From Paraliobacillus sp. PM-2 (GTDB taxonomy: Bacteria; Bacillota; Bacilli; Bacillales; Amphibacillaceae), in the NCBI RefSeq assembly GCF_001368815.1, contig NZ_CTEI01000001.1:806001-870000 (forward strand): a stretch of 64,000 nt of DNA, given 5' to 3'. Shown in pieces: positions 10,423 through 18,813 of the stretch. Every line of letters begins with the position of its first letter. The stretch's first letter is position 1. Position numbers and translations under genes: made by a program. The notes beneath the pieces were generated by a model. That model was not told the origin of the DNA. It saw only the letters and a program-made list of their open reading frames with translations, and made no database searches.

Positions 10423-10451
10423 TTGTCACTTTAGATTGAACCTGTTAGAAT
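10423..10451 (+). promoter_or_regulatory. Sigma-A promoter of smpB
   Basis: TTGTCA (10423-10428), a 17-base spacer, then TAGAAT (10446-10451). The predicted start near 10458 falls after the upstream in-frame ATG at 10454, which supports the start at 10484. Confidence 0.8.
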
Positions 10452-10483
10452 AAATGTCATGTAGGAAGAGGAGGAAGTTGCTT

Positions 10484-10948
10484 ATGCCAAAAGGTCAAGG
10501 ACAACTGATAGCTCAGAACAAGAAAGCAAGTCATGACTTTTTTATTGAAGATACGTTTGAAGCTGGCCTTGTTTTACAAGGAACAGAAATAAAATCGATT
10601 CGTGCCCGCAGAGTAAATATGAAGGATAGTTTTGCGCGTATAGATTATAAGGGAGAAGCTTACTTGCATAATATGCATATTTCTCCTTATGAACAAGGAA
10701 ATCGTTACAATCATGAACCAACAAGAGCAAGAAAGTTATTGTTACACCGAAAAGAAATTGATAAATTGATTGGTGAAACACAACAAGCTGGTTACTCGCT
10801 TGTCCCATTAAAAATTTATATTAAAAATGGTGTGGCAAAAGTACTTATTGGATTAGGTAAAGGGAAGAAAAAATACGATAAAAGAGAAGACTTGAAACGA
10901 AAGCAAGCAAAACGTGATATGGATCGAGCAATTAAAAATAATTATTAG
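10484..10948 (+). CDS. smpB: SsrA-binding protein SmpB
   Basis: 154 residues. SmpB binds the tRNA-like part of tmRNA and escorts it into the A site of stalled ribosomes. Conserved motifs include [37 protein letters not shown] and the basic C-terminal tail [21 protein letters not shown] that reads the empty mRNA channel. The start at 10484 follows AGGAAGAGGAGGAAG; a longer ATG at 10454 lies ahead of this ribosome site and at the predicted transcription start. The last 17 bases overlap the 3' end of the convergent DUF6944-like gene. ssrA follows about 0.8 kb downstream. Confidence 0.97.
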   Translation: MPKGQGQLIAQNKKASHDFFIEDTFEAGLVLQGTEIKSIRARRVNMKDSFARIDYKGEAYLHNMHISPYEQGNRYNHEPTRARKLLLHRKEIDKLIGETQQAGYSLVPLKIYIKNGVAKVLIGLGKGKKKYDKREDLKRKQAKRDMDRAIKNNY

Positions 10949-11501
10949 ATCTGTCGTTTGGGGAGATGAATATTTCATCCCCCATAGTGCCACCAATTGC
11001 AGTCATAACAGCGCCAATCGCTTGGATCCAACTCCCGAGCGTATTTATTAATGTAGCATTTGTTTTACTTTGTGAAGAAAGGGCTTGTAGACTGTTACCA
11101 ATTACTTGTAATAAGTTTCCGATCCCATTGTACAATACATCCCGACTATTTTTTTCTTTCCAATTTTCCGAAAAACAAACAGCCCCTCCAAGTGCTTGTA
11201 GTAGATTTCCTTTTGTATCTAATCCCTCTTTAGTAGTTTGATCAACAGGTAGGAGGAAGGATGCAACTACTGTAGTGTTTCCTATAGCTTGTATTTCGTT
11301 TCCGATACTATTAAGGTCTTCAAGGGTGATTGTTTCAACTTGGATTGCGTTTCCAGTTGCTTGAAGTACATTTCCAATTAGATCAAAATCTTCCTTTATT
11401 TTAGATGGAATAGGGATGTTAGGAGTATTACCTAATGCTGATAGGACTGTACCGATTGCTTGCACCCATCCACCAAAAACGATATTCTCTTGTTTGCTCA
11501 T
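10932..11501 (-). CDS. Repetitive DUF6944-like protein of unknown function
   Basis: 189 residues made largely of six degenerate repeats with the core G-N/W-x-h-Q-A-h-G-N. They lie at about residues 10-25, 43-54, 67-75, 98-106, 126-138 and 157-171, for example [16 protein letters not shown] and [18 protein letters not shown]. There is no signal peptide. The glycine-hydrophobic pattern suggests a membrane-active or self-assembling fold. It resembles what is annotated as DUF6944 repetitive protein in Bacilli; the family name is from memory. The gene lies between smpB and ssrA on the opposite strand and its last 17 bases overlap the smpB end. No function is assigned. Confidence 0.75.
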   Translation of the reverse strand: MSKQENIVFGGWVQAIGTVLSALGNTPNIPIPSKIKEDFDLIGNVLQATGNAIQVETITLEDLNSIGNEIQAIGNTTVVASFLLPVDQTTKEGLDTKGNLLQALGGAVCFSENWKEKNSRDVLYNGIGNLLQVIGNSLQALSSQSKTNATLINTLGSWIQAIGAVMTAIGGTMGDEIFISPNDRSNNYF

Positions 11502-11606
11502 AAAGTAATCACATCCAACAACTATTTAATTAGTATAGTTTATGAAGAAAGTGTGTATTACGCGTTGGCGGTTATTCTATGGGATAATTTAACACGGCTC
11601 ATTTAC

Positions 11607-11634
11607 TTGAAATTAGAAATAGATTTGTTATAAT
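11607..11634 (+). promoter_or_regulatory. Extended -10 promoter of ssrA
   Basis: TTGAAA (11607-11612), a 16-base spacer and TATAAT (11629-11634) preceded by TG (extended -10). Transcription from about 11641 would give a 73-base leader before the mature tmRNA 5' end. The leader holds a small hairpin (GATATAGGCT 11669-11678 with AGCCATATC 11685-11693). Confidence 0.75.
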
Positions 11635-11713
11635 AAATAATGTAATAGTAAAACAAACAATTTTATATGATATAGGCTTTTTCTAGCCATATCCGTTTGT
11701 TCCTTTATTTTAT

Positions 11714-12075
11714 GGGGACGTTACGGATTCGACAGGGGTAGATTGAGCTCAGGTTGCGTGTCGAGGTTACGTCTCGTTAAACGTTACACGCCAATAATAA
11801 CTGGCAAAGAAAACAATTTCTCTTTAGCAGCTGCGTAAGTAGCACTAAAGGATCCTTCCTACCATCGCCCGTGTGGTAGATTGAAGGGTCTCAACTGAAG
11901 CGGGATACGCTGGCGTCCACCGTCTGAGGATGTCCAGAAGAGATGAATCAGACTAGCTTCTAGGAAGCCTGTTGGTAGGCTGAATAGTTAGTGAATTAGA
12001 GTATACCAACTACGCATGTAGACGCCTGAGTGGCGATATCTCTGGACGTGGGTTCGATTCCCACCGTCTCCACCA
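11714..12075 (+). ncRNA. ssrA: Transfer-messenger RNA (tmRNA, SsrA)
   Basis: The 5' part GGGGACGTTACGGATTCGAC and the 3' part ending GTTCGATTCCCACCGTCTCC plus an encoded CCA form the alanine-tRNA-like domain. The tag reading frame is 11803-11838 and encodes GKENNFSLAAA followed by TAA. With the non-templated alanine the proteolysis tag is A-GKENNFSLAAA, ending in the AAA degron recognised by ClpXP. The tag is shorter than that of B. subtilis and closer in length to the staphylococcal tag. The roughly 360-base size is normal. It works with SmpB (10484-10948) and RNase R. Confidence 0.97.
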
Positions 12076-12096
12076 ATACATACTTGGTGGTTTTTT
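12070..12096 (+). terminator. Terminator of ssrA
   Basis: CCACCAA (12070-12076) pairs with TTGGTGG (12084-12090), followed by TTTTTTA. The left arm uses the 3' CCA of the tmRNA itself, so the terminator begins inside the gene end. Confidence 0.9.
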
Positions 12097-12695
12097 ATTT
12101 TAGTGATAATATTTTTATTGAATTGAATAGAACCATGTAAGTTTTGAAGTTGCCTCCAAATCTGGAGTGCGGCTTTTTTTTATGGAATTTCACATTAATT
12201 GTTAGGCTTATATTCGCCTTTTTTTATACCTAATCTATAACTTGTAGGTCAGTGTAATTATTCAATAACTCACGATGCTCGAATCATAGATAATATTGTT
12301 TTATTAAAGGTAGATTAATTGTTGAGATTAGGTATTCTTTTAATCAACAAACACAAATGGAGGTTGCAAAAAGAACCGTTACTTATGCAGTATGTGTTTT
12401 TTTATTCTCAAAAAGCTAATATTCAGCAGATTGAAATCGAATAAGAGAATACATTTAGTTTCATATTGGGCATGCATGCCATAAGCTATATTTGACATAA
12501 TTTTTAAATTATGTTAATTTACTCTACGTTGGAAAATGTATGTAATTTAAGAAAAAATATTAAAGAAAGAGGTGAAATATAATATAATTATAAGTTTATT
12601 AGATTTTAGTGGCGAGAGGCTAGAGTCTAGCGTCCAGATACCCACTTAGTTTATAGTATGTGTACGCAAAAAAATGATAGAGGGAGAGTATTAAC
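12097..12695. other. Intergenic region between ssrA and the GH20 gene, with the GH20 promoter
   Basis: No gene is evident in about 600 bases. A small hairpin CTCCA-aatc-TGGAG near 12154-12167 is followed shortly by a T run at 12174-12181 and may be a backup terminator. GGCATGCATGCC (12469-12480) is a 12-base palindrome 12 bases upstream of a likely promoter, TTGACA (12492-12497) and TTAATT (12515-12520) with a 17-base spacer. The resulting leader of about 170 bases contains the inverted repeat GCTAGAGTCTAGC (12619-12631). The palindromes may be regulator sites, but no factor can be named. Confidence 0.5.
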
Positions 12696-14975
12696 TTGAG
12701 AAAAATTACAGTAAGTATTTTGTCATTCTTAATGATTTTTTCCACATTAGCAATTCCGATTTCCGCAAATGAGTCAAATGAAACGAATGAGGAATTAGCT
12801 AGTCTAGCATTACCAATTGTTCAATCCTACGAAACTACCTCAAACGCTTCAACATGGGAAATGGGTGAATCAACTAGATTTGTCATACCAACTACAGATG
12901 AATACATAAATAATCCAAGGCTTAAAGAAGTTGTGGAGCTTGTAGCGGCAGAATTTTTAGAGAAAGAAATTCCAACAGCATCAGAAATTGAAAAAGTATA
13001 TGCCGATGAATCTCAAACAACCTCTAAAGATATCGTTGTCACTTTAGAAAAAAATAAATCGATTACAGAGGAAAGTAATAGTGAAGACGCCTATAAAATT
13101 GAAATTGGATCGGATGGAATAAACATTGTTGCTGCATCAGAAAATGCTGTGCTTTATGCATTACGTACCATACAACATTTCATGATTACAAACAATAATC
13201 AATTAGTTTATGGAACGATTATTGATTATCCTGATTTAGCAGAACGTCGTGTTCACGTGGATACAGGTAGGAAGTATTTTACAAAAGAATGGATTATTCA
13301 ACATATAAGAGAATTATCTTATTTGAAGATGAACACTTTACAGCTTCATTTTTCAGAAAATTTAGGATTTAGAATTGAAAGTGATTTTGACCAAGAAATA
13401 GTTTCTCAAGATGGCTATTTGAAGAAGTCAGAAGTAAAGGAAATTTTAGCTGAAGCTAAGAAATATGGCATTAATGTTATACCTTCTTTAGATACTCCTG
13501 GACATGTAGAGCATATTTTAAAAGTTCATCCAGAATATGGTCAAGTAGATGTGAATGGTAATAAAAGTGATATTGCATTAGATGTCACAAACCCTGAAGC
13601 GGTAGAATATATCAAAGGGCTTTATAGTGAATACATGGAATTGTTTGAAGGTTCTACTGATTTTCACATTGGTGGAGACGAATATATGGAGTTCGATAGA
13701 GACCCATTTATCTCTGATTATAAGCCCGTATTAAATGATTATGCAAAAGAAGCACTTGGCGAAGAATATATATGGAAAGATGTATTGGCAAATTATATTA
13801 ATGAGATAGCAGCTCATGTATATGAAGGCGGATTCAAACCAAGAATTTGGAACGATGGTATTTATTATGGAGAAACAAATAAAAATTCATGGGAGCCAGT
13901 GGAACCAAAGCAAAAAATAGTCATGCATGATTATATTGGAATAGATTTCTGGTCACAAATGGGCTGGAATAAAAGTATTGCAAGACTTGATACATTTGTA
14001 GAGAAGGGTCACAAAGATATTTACAATGTAAATGCCAGTTTCTTTTATTATGTATTAAGGCCTACTAAGCCAGATGATGGAAGAGAGCAACATTCATTTG
14101 ATTATTTAAATCAAGATGAGCGAATCTATAATGACTGGACACCGGGAACATTCCAAGATAATACTGTCCCTGATGATTCAGATTATATTAGAGGTGCATC
14201 TTTAGCTATCTGGAACGATAAACCAGACTTAGTAGGAGAAGATGTGATCACTCAAGATATCGCAAAAGAATTACGTTCTCTAGCATCTAAATCTTGGAAT
14301 ACCGCAAGTGCTGATTTAGCTAAATATGATGTATTTAAAAATAACTATGAAATGCTTGGTAATGTTGCTGGTTTTGCAAAAGGTAGCGAGTTACCTAATG
14401 TTCAACCAGTAAAACAGTTAGAGACAAATGAAGATGTTGATAAATCAAAGTTAGAGCAGGCCATTTCAAATGCAAATAATAAAGAAGAATCAAATTTCAC
14501 CAAAGACAGTTGGAAAGATTTCTCTGAAGCACTAAAGCATGCGAAAAAATTGGTTGATAATGAAAAAGCAACACAAGAAGAAGTAAATCAAGCAGTTGAT
14601 ACCCTAAAAGAAGCGACTAAGCATCTAGTAGAAATTCCAGCAAAAGCCGTAGATAAATCAGAGTTAGAACAGGTTATATCAAAAGCTGATAAAAAGACTA
14701 AGGATGATTATACAGTTGAAAGTTGGAAAGCTTTCACAAAAGTCCTGAAAGATTCAAAAAAAGTTTATGAAAACGAATTAGTTTCTCAAAAAGAAGTAGA
14801 TGAAGCAGTGAAGAATCTTAATAAAGCAGAAGAAGCATTAGAACGTTTGGCAGATAGGCATGAATTGCCAAATACGGCTACTAGTATGTTTAACTTTTTA
14901 CTAATAGGTTCCTTATTGATTCTATCTGGCGTTTTCGTATTTATTCTTAAACGCAAAAAAACAAAAATGCTTTAA
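12696..14975 (+). CDS. Cell-wall-anchored family 20 beta-N-acetylhexosaminidase
   Basis: 759 residues. The signal peptide is residues 1-25 (MRKITVSILSFLMIF, cleaved after an A-N-A-like site near ISANES). A GH20 N-terminal domain is followed by a GH20 TIM barrel with the catalytic pair Asp328-Glu329 in HIGGDEYMEF, as needed for substrate-assisted removal of terminal GlcNAc or GalNAc. Two FIVAR-type three-helix repeats of about 65 residues follow (starting VDKSKLEQAIS and VDKSELEQVIS). The C-terminus is a sortase signal: LPNTA at about 724, a hydrophobic helix, then KRKKTKML. The start is TTG with AGGGAGAG seven bases upstream. Predicted role: surface enzyme acting on host or environmental glycans or chitin fragments. 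Monocistronic. Confidence 0.92.
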   Translation: MRKITVSILSFLMIFSTLAIPISANESNETNEELASLALPIVQSYETTSNASTWEMGESTRFVIPTTDEYINNPRLKEVVELVAAEFLEKEIPTASEIEKVYADESQTTSKDIVVTLEKNKSITEESNSEDAYKIEIGSDGINIVAASENAVLYALRTIQHFMITNNNQLVYGTIIDYPDLAERRVHVDTGRKYFTKEWIIQHIRELSYLKMNTLQLHFSENLGFRIESDFDQEIVSQDGYLKKSEVKEILAEAKKYGINVIPSLDTPGHVEHILKVHPEYGQVDVNGNKSDIALDVTNPEAVEYIKGLYSEYMELFEGSTDFHIGGDEYMEFDRDPFISDYKPVLNDYAKEALGEEYIWKDVLANYINEIAAHVYEGGFKPRIWNDGIYYGETNKNSWEPVEPKQKIVMHDYIGIDFWSQMGWNKSIARLDTFVEKGHKDIYNVNASFFYYVLRPTKPDDGREQHSFDYLNQDERIYNDWTPGTFQDNTVPDDSDYIRGASLAIWNDKPDLVGEDVITQDIAKELRSLASKSWNTASADLAKYDVFKNNYEMLGNVAGFAKGSELPNVQPVKQLETNEDVDKSKLEQAISNANNKEESNFTKDSWKDFSEALKHAKKLVDNEKATQEEVNQAVDTLKEATKHLVEIPAKAVDKSELEQVISKADKKTKDDYTVESWKAFTKVLKDSKKVYENELVSQKEVDEAVKNLNKAEEALERLADRHELPNTATSMFNFLLIGSLLILSGVFVFILKRKKTKML

Positions 14976-14989
14976 TATCATATAGTGAG

Positions 14990-15026
14990 CGACCTTGCTA
15001 ATACATGCAAGGTCGTTTATTTTATT
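14990..15026 (+). terminator. Terminator of the GH20 gene
   Basis: CGACCTTGC (14990-14998) pairs with GCAAGGTCG (15007-15015), then TTTATTTTATTTC. The tail overlaps the 3' end of the convergent small gene. Confidence 0.88.
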
Positions 15027-15150
15027 TCTTTTTCAAGTGCCTGAGATAGGCCATTGATGAGGCAAATGCTGCTGTTCTTGCAGGGACGCCTTTTTTCATC
15101 AGGTTCTCTGTCGTTTCTTCAATTTTTTCGCCAGCGCCTTTGATTTTCAA
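15022..15150 (-). CDS. 42-residue basic protein, unknown
   Basis: An ORF from TTG (15150-15148) to TAA gives 42 residues: MKIKGAGEKIEETTENLMKK, then a G-V-P-A-R-T-A-A-F-A-S-S segment, ending HLKKK. AGGAGGTC lies nine bases before the start, a near-perfect ribosome site, and the composition looks like real protein (amphipathic, lysine- and glutamate-rich N-terminal half). I do not recognise it. It is convergent with the GH20 gene and shares its terminator region. Confidence 0.55.
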   Translation of the reverse strand: MKIKGAGEKIEETTENLMKKGVPARTAAFASSMAYLRHLKKK

Positions 15151-15667
15151 ATTAAGACCTCCTTTCCTTCTTATTATGTGTGGGGAAAGATATATCAATA
15201 CGGCTTAAGCCTTTACTTAAGTAGTGGGGGGGGGACCGCTTGAGAAAGTTGACCTAATATCCTTTTCAATCAACTTTTATTCCTATCCATAAGCAGAACT
15301 TTAATACTAACATCACTGATCGCATTTCTAATATAAAAAGGTCATACATATGATAAATCCTTTATGGGAAAAATATAGTCTCGTGATAAAGGAGTGAACT
15401 TGAATGGGAAATGGAAAATTATCTTTTGATAATCTTAGTATTATTGTAACTGCTATCATCATGGGGACTTTTAGCTAGGGTATGTTTATTAAAAGAAAAT
15501 TAATTGTCATTGCAAGCTGATGTTGTTCAATTGACAAATGGAGACTATATGATCATAAGAATTTAAACATTTATTCTTTTATCTTTTTGTTAGAAACAAT
15601 ATATATCATCTATAAGAGGATAGTGATATAATAATGACAGAATTTTTAAACAAAGGATTGGGGTAAA
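15151..15667. other. Intergenic region with G9 tract, palindromes and a 24-residue ORF
   Basis: A run of nine G (15226-15234) stands out in AT-rich DNA. Next to it are two CTTAAG-centred palindromes, GGCTTAAGCC (15202-15211) and ACTTAAGT (15215-15222). These lie 50-85 bases upstream of the minus-strand 42-residue ORF, where its promoter should be. AAAGTTGA (15245-15252) and TCAACTTT (15270-15277) form a loose inverted repeat. On the plus strand, AAAGGAG precedes an ATG at 15404 that opens a 24-residue frame ending at 15478; it could be a tiny membrane peptide or a broken gene and is not called. Confidence 0.45.
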
Positions 15668-16423
15668 TTGAAACGAATTATTCGAGTGAAGAACATTATT
15701 ATCGGTCAAGGTAAACCAAAGATCTGTGTACCTATTGTAGGAAAAACAAGAGAAGAGATAGATGAAGCGGTGGAAGCGATAAAAGAGCATGAAGTTGATC
15801 TAGTAGAATGGCGAGTTGATTACTTTGAAGAGGTAACATCCATTCCTACTGTTATTCATGTGCTAAAACAAATTAGAAAAAAATTAGAACAAATCCCTAT
15901 TATTTTTACCTTTCGAACAGTAAATGAAGGTGGAAATAAACCACTCGATCTACATACATATAAAGCATTGTATCAAGCTGTGATAAACACAAAGGATATT
16001 GACCTAATTGATGTCGAATTGTTTATAGGAGATAACACTCGAAATGATTTGATGGAAGAGGCAAAGCAAAATAATCTCATCGTTATTTTATCTAATCATG
16101 ATTTTCATAAAACACCTTCTAAACAAGAAATTATTAACAGATTAACATCAGCTCAACAGTCTGGTGCGGATATTGCTAAAATTGCAGTAATGCCAAAAAC
16201 TCCGAAAGACGTTTTGGTCCTACTAGATGCAACTTATACAATGATAGAAACAGATGCGAAAATCCCTATTATTACGATGGCAATGGATCAACTAGGTATA
16301 TTAACACGAACGTCTGGAGAGATATTTGGTTCGTCCGTCACATTTGCTTCTGTTACCGAAGCATCGGCTCCTGGTCAAGTGAATATAACACAATTAAAAA
16401 AAATACTAACACTTTTTCATTAA
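15668..16423 (+). CDS. aroD: Type I 3-dehydroquinate dehydratase
   Basis: 251 residues. It converts 3-dehydroquinate to 3-dehydroshikimate in the shikimate pathway, in the cytosol, via a Schiff base. Class I signatures: DLVEWRVDYFE, FTFRTVNEGG, the general-base histidine in SNHDFHKTP and the Schiff-base lysine in DIAKIAVMPK. The C-terminal substrate loop is FGSSVTFASVTEASAPGQ. The start is TTG; upstream AAAGGATTGGGG acts as the ribosome site. It stands alone, not in an aro operon. Confidence 0.95.
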   Translation: MKRIIRVKNIIIGQGKPKICVPIVGKTREEIDEAVEAIKEHEVDLVEWRVDYFEEVTSIPTVIHVLKQIRKKLEQIPIIFTFRTVNEGGNKPLDLHTYKALYQAVINTKDIDLIDVELFIGDNTRNDLMEEAKQNNLIVILSNHDFHKTPSKQEIINRLTSAQQSGADIAKIAVMPKTPKDVLVLLDATYTMIETDAKIPIITMAMDQLGILTRTSGEIFGSSVTFASVTEASAPGQVNITQLKKILTLFH

Positions 16424-16427
16424 ATAA

Positions 16428-16468
16428 TAGACAAGTGGGAAGATAATTTACTCGCTTGTCTTTTTTTA
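16428..16468 (+). terminator. Terminator of aroD
   Basis: AGACAAGTG (from 16429) pairs with CGCTTGTCT across the loop, followed by a T7 tract at 16461-16467. Confidence 0.88.
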
Positions 16469-16596
16469 ATAAGGTGTGTAATATATTCAATTAGGCAAAA
16501 CAGAGATTATAAAATTAATCTATTCTACCTAATTTTTAAAATATATTGTAAGAGAATATGAAAACGAATTCAATGTTACACTATTTGAAATATAAT

Positions 16597-16681
16597 TGTA
16601 ATATTGATATAACACAATTGTTATCTATAGATGTTATACTATCCTTGTTGGAAAAAAGTACAGGTACTTTATTCCTACAAG
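16597..16681 (+). promoter_or_regulatory. Promoter region of the NlpC/P60 gene: WalR-like box, extended -10 and leader hairpin
   Basis: TGTAAT-ATTGA-TATAAC at 16597-16613 matches the WalR (YycF) direct-repeat consensus TGTWAH-N5-TGTWAH at 11 of 12 positions. TATACT at 16635-16640 is preceded by TG (extended -10). Just downstream, 16644-16681 is a 38-base palindrome with 16 of 18 arm positions paired. WalRK controls cwlO-type endopeptidases in B. subtilis, and cwlO is known to have a long leader. The link here is inference from position and match. Confidence 0.5.
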
Positions 16682-16772
16682 ATTTCTATTAGTTTATAAC
16701 TGACACTATAATACTAACCTTATTCCTAAAAAATTAGATAATTATATACATAGAAAGAGAGTGTGGAAGCGA

Positions 16773-17966
16773 GTGAACAGTAAAAAAGTCTTAGCGGGTA
16801 TAACAATTGCATTCGGATTAATGGTAAGTTCCCCATTAGCTAAAGAAATGGTACACGCCGAAACACAGACAGAAGTGACAGCAGAACGTTCTGAAATTCA
16901 AACCGAATTACAAAGTAAGAAACAAGAACTACAATCTATTCAAGCAGAGTTAATTCAATTAAATAATGATATTGAACGTGTTGACGAAGCAATTAAAGCA
17001 AATGAAGAAAAAATGGAAGAAACAAAAGAACAAATTAAAAAAGAAGAAAACGAAGTACATAAACTAGAAAAAGAAGTTAAAGCGTTAGAAAAGGACATTT
17101 CAAAGCGTTATGAAATTTTAAGAAATCGAGCTTCATCCTTACAAAAAAATGGAGGGTCGATTCAATATTTAGATGTTTTATTTGGTTCAACTAGTTTTAG
17201 TGACTTTATTGATCGAGTTGCAATTATTACTAAAATTGCGAAAGCTGATAATAGCTTAATAGAACAATATGAAGCAGACAAAAAAGAGGTTGAAGAACAA
17301 AAAGAAGTGATTGAGAAAAAACTAACAGAGTTAAATACGATGCAAGCAGAACTTGAAGCAATGCAGGATGATATTTTACTACAAAAGGAACAAAATGAAG
17401 CGAAAAAAGAAGAACTAGAAGAAAAAGAATCAGAAAGTTTAGCAATGATCAGTGAACTTGAGTTGGAAGATTTTGAATTAGCACAACTAGAAACGAATGC
17501 CCAGGCTCAAGTAGAATCAAATAATGAAGAGACAATTAAAGAGCATAGTGAACAAATTGATTCAGAACTGTTTAGTGGTGATGCTAAAAAGATTATTTCT
17601 GCAGGGTATAAATATATCGGGAATTCTAGTTATAAATGGGGAGGCGGACGTTCGGCTTCTGATATAGCGAGAGGATTATTTGACTGTTCAGGATATGTTT
17701 CATGGGCTTTCAAACAAAACGGTATATATTTACCACCAAGTACAAGATCCCTAGTTAATGTTGGAGAAAGAATATCACCAAGTCAAATGAAACCGGGTGA
17801 TTTAGTGTTTTTTAACACGAATAGAGTGAATGGCCATGTTGGAATTTATGTAGGTGGGAATAAATTTATCGGTTCACAAAGCTCTTCAGGTGTTGATATT
17901 GCAAATATGGCAAGCGGCTATTGGGCACGCAATTTTACCGGACATGTACGTCGCGTCCTAAATTAA
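16773..17966 (+). CDS. Secreted coiled-coil NlpC/P60 peptidoglycan endopeptidase (CwlO/PcsB-like)
   Basis: About 397 residues: signal peptide (MNSKKVLAGITIAFGLMV, cleavage after VHA), then a long coiled coil (about 30-245, rich in E, K and Q), a linker, and a C-terminal NlpC/P60 domain (about 270-397). The catalytic cysteine is in FDCSGYVSWAF (about residue 305) and the histidine in NGHVGIYVGG. Such enzymes cut the D-Glu to diamino-acid peptide bond, and their coiled coil is typically controlled by FtsEX. GTG at 16773 is preferred to the GTG at 16761 because AGAGAG then has workable spacing. It is monocistronic, with its own leader and terminator. Confidence 0.9.
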   Translation: MNSKKVLAGITIAFGLMVSSPLAKEMVHAETQTEVTAERSEIQTELQSKKQELQSIQAELIQLNNDIERVDEAIKANEEKMEETKEQIKKEENEVHKLEKEVKALEKDISKRYEILRNRASSLQKNGGSIQYLDVLFGSTSFSDFIDRVAIITKIAKADNSLIEQYEADKKEVEEQKEVIEKKLTELNTMQAELEAMQDDILLQKEQNEAKKEELEEKESESLAMISELELEDFELAQLETNAQAQVESNNEETIKEHSEQIDSELFSGDAKKIISAGYKYIGNSSYKWGGGRSASDIARGLFDCSGYVSWAFKQNGIYLPPSTRSLVNVGERISPSQMKPGDLVFFNTNRVNGHVGIYVGGNKFIGSQSSSGVDIANMASGYWARNFTGHVRRVLN

Positions 17967-18028
17967 TACGATAGTACTGCATTCACTTTTGCTTTAAATT
18001 TTAAATATTTGTTATAAAGAGATAACAT

Positions 18029-18066
18029 AAAGGAGTTTGGATAACCAACCAAGCTCCTTTTTATGT
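18029..18066 (+). terminator. Terminator of the NlpC/P60 gene
   Basis: AAAGGAGTTTGG pairs with CCAAGCTCCTTT (one G-T pair), followed by TTTTTA. Confidence 0.88.
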
Positions 18067-18130
18067 TAAAAAAACCGTTCTACGTCAAATGACGTTGGTG
18101 AGTCTGAATAGTCAACTGAATAATTTTTGT

Positions 18131-18606
18131 TCACGTCCTAAAGTAGCTAAGCTGCTTTAGGACGTGTTTTGCTTTTCGTTCTACTGGTTTGAATTTAAAG
18201 TGCACCAGTATTCGGTTCTTGTAATTGGTGAAATTCGATAGCCATATGCGACTCGATTTAACACTTTTAGTTTATTAATCATTGTTAGAGGTTTTAAACT
18301 GATTCATGATCATGACGCGTGTTTTATTCATTGCTCTGGAAATGAGCTGGACAAGATGAAAGCGATCAATGATAATCTCCGCATTGGGAAATAGCTCTTT
18401 GATGACAGTAACGTAGCCAGCGTTCATCCTTCTTTTTCGATATGACAATGCGGACAATGTACTGCTTCATACGTTAATGTAGCGTGGATAAACTTACAGG
18501 TACGCCCTTTATATTCGTCAATCATGATGCCTTCTCCGTCGATATGAATATTTTCATCTTAAATATCTAACAGTTTTCTTGTAAAGTTTGTAATAGACAA
18601 GTGCAT
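18131..18606 (-). pseudogene. ISL3-family transposase remnant
   Basis: Read on the minus strand, pieces of an ISL3 transposase appear in order. The N-terminus (MHLSITNFTRKLLDI, interrupted by a TAA) leads into DENIHIDGEGIMIDEYKGRT and the zinc-finger-like CPHCH. A deletion follows, then the DDE-domain piece VTVIKELFPNAEIIIDRFHL with SRAMNKTR. A second gap follows, then NKLKVLNRVAYGYR, a one-base frameshift, and FTNYKNRILVHFKFKPVERK to the stop at 18131. About 155 codons remain of the roughly 400 usual for the family. Confidence 0.8.
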
Positions 18607-18633
18607 TCTTATAGCAAACATTTAAAAATGAAA

Positions 18634-18813
18634 GGCGCAGAGCGGAGGAAATAGGCGCGACTCCTGCAGGAACAGCGCGAGCTGAAGATCCACTCCTTTT
18701 ACTTAAAAGGAATGTTAGACTAAGATCGTCACGTCCTGTGACAACGTCTAACTGACCCACTTCATGTGGCCCCGAAGCCGTGCCTGCGGAAAGCAAGCTT
18801 ATTTCCGCAGCGC
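18634..18813 (+). repeat. REP-like palindromic repeat, copy A
   Basis: A GC-richer block with ends GCGGAGGAAATA and TTATTTCCGCAGC (imperfect inverted repeat). Inside are CGACTCCTGCAGGAACAGCG, CGAGCTGAAGATCCACTCC and CCGAAGCCGTGCCTGCGGAAA. The same blocks occur in reverse orientation at 29326-29449 (copy B). It sits in the ISL3 remnant, upstream of the transposase start. No coding capacity. Confidence 0.8.

Noticed and set aside
11714-12075. Possible separate tRNA gene in the ssrA 3' end
   Set aside because: The GTTCGATTCC arm is the tRNA-like domain of tmRNA, not an independent tRNA.
12154-12181. CTCCA/TGGAG hairpin with T run after ssrA
   Set aside because: Five-base stem with the T run separated from it; at best a backup terminator, noted only in the intergenic entry.
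15404-15478. 24-residue ORF behind AAAGGAG on the plus strand
   Set aside because: Good ribosome site but too short, with no recognisable family. It could be a broken gene, so not called.
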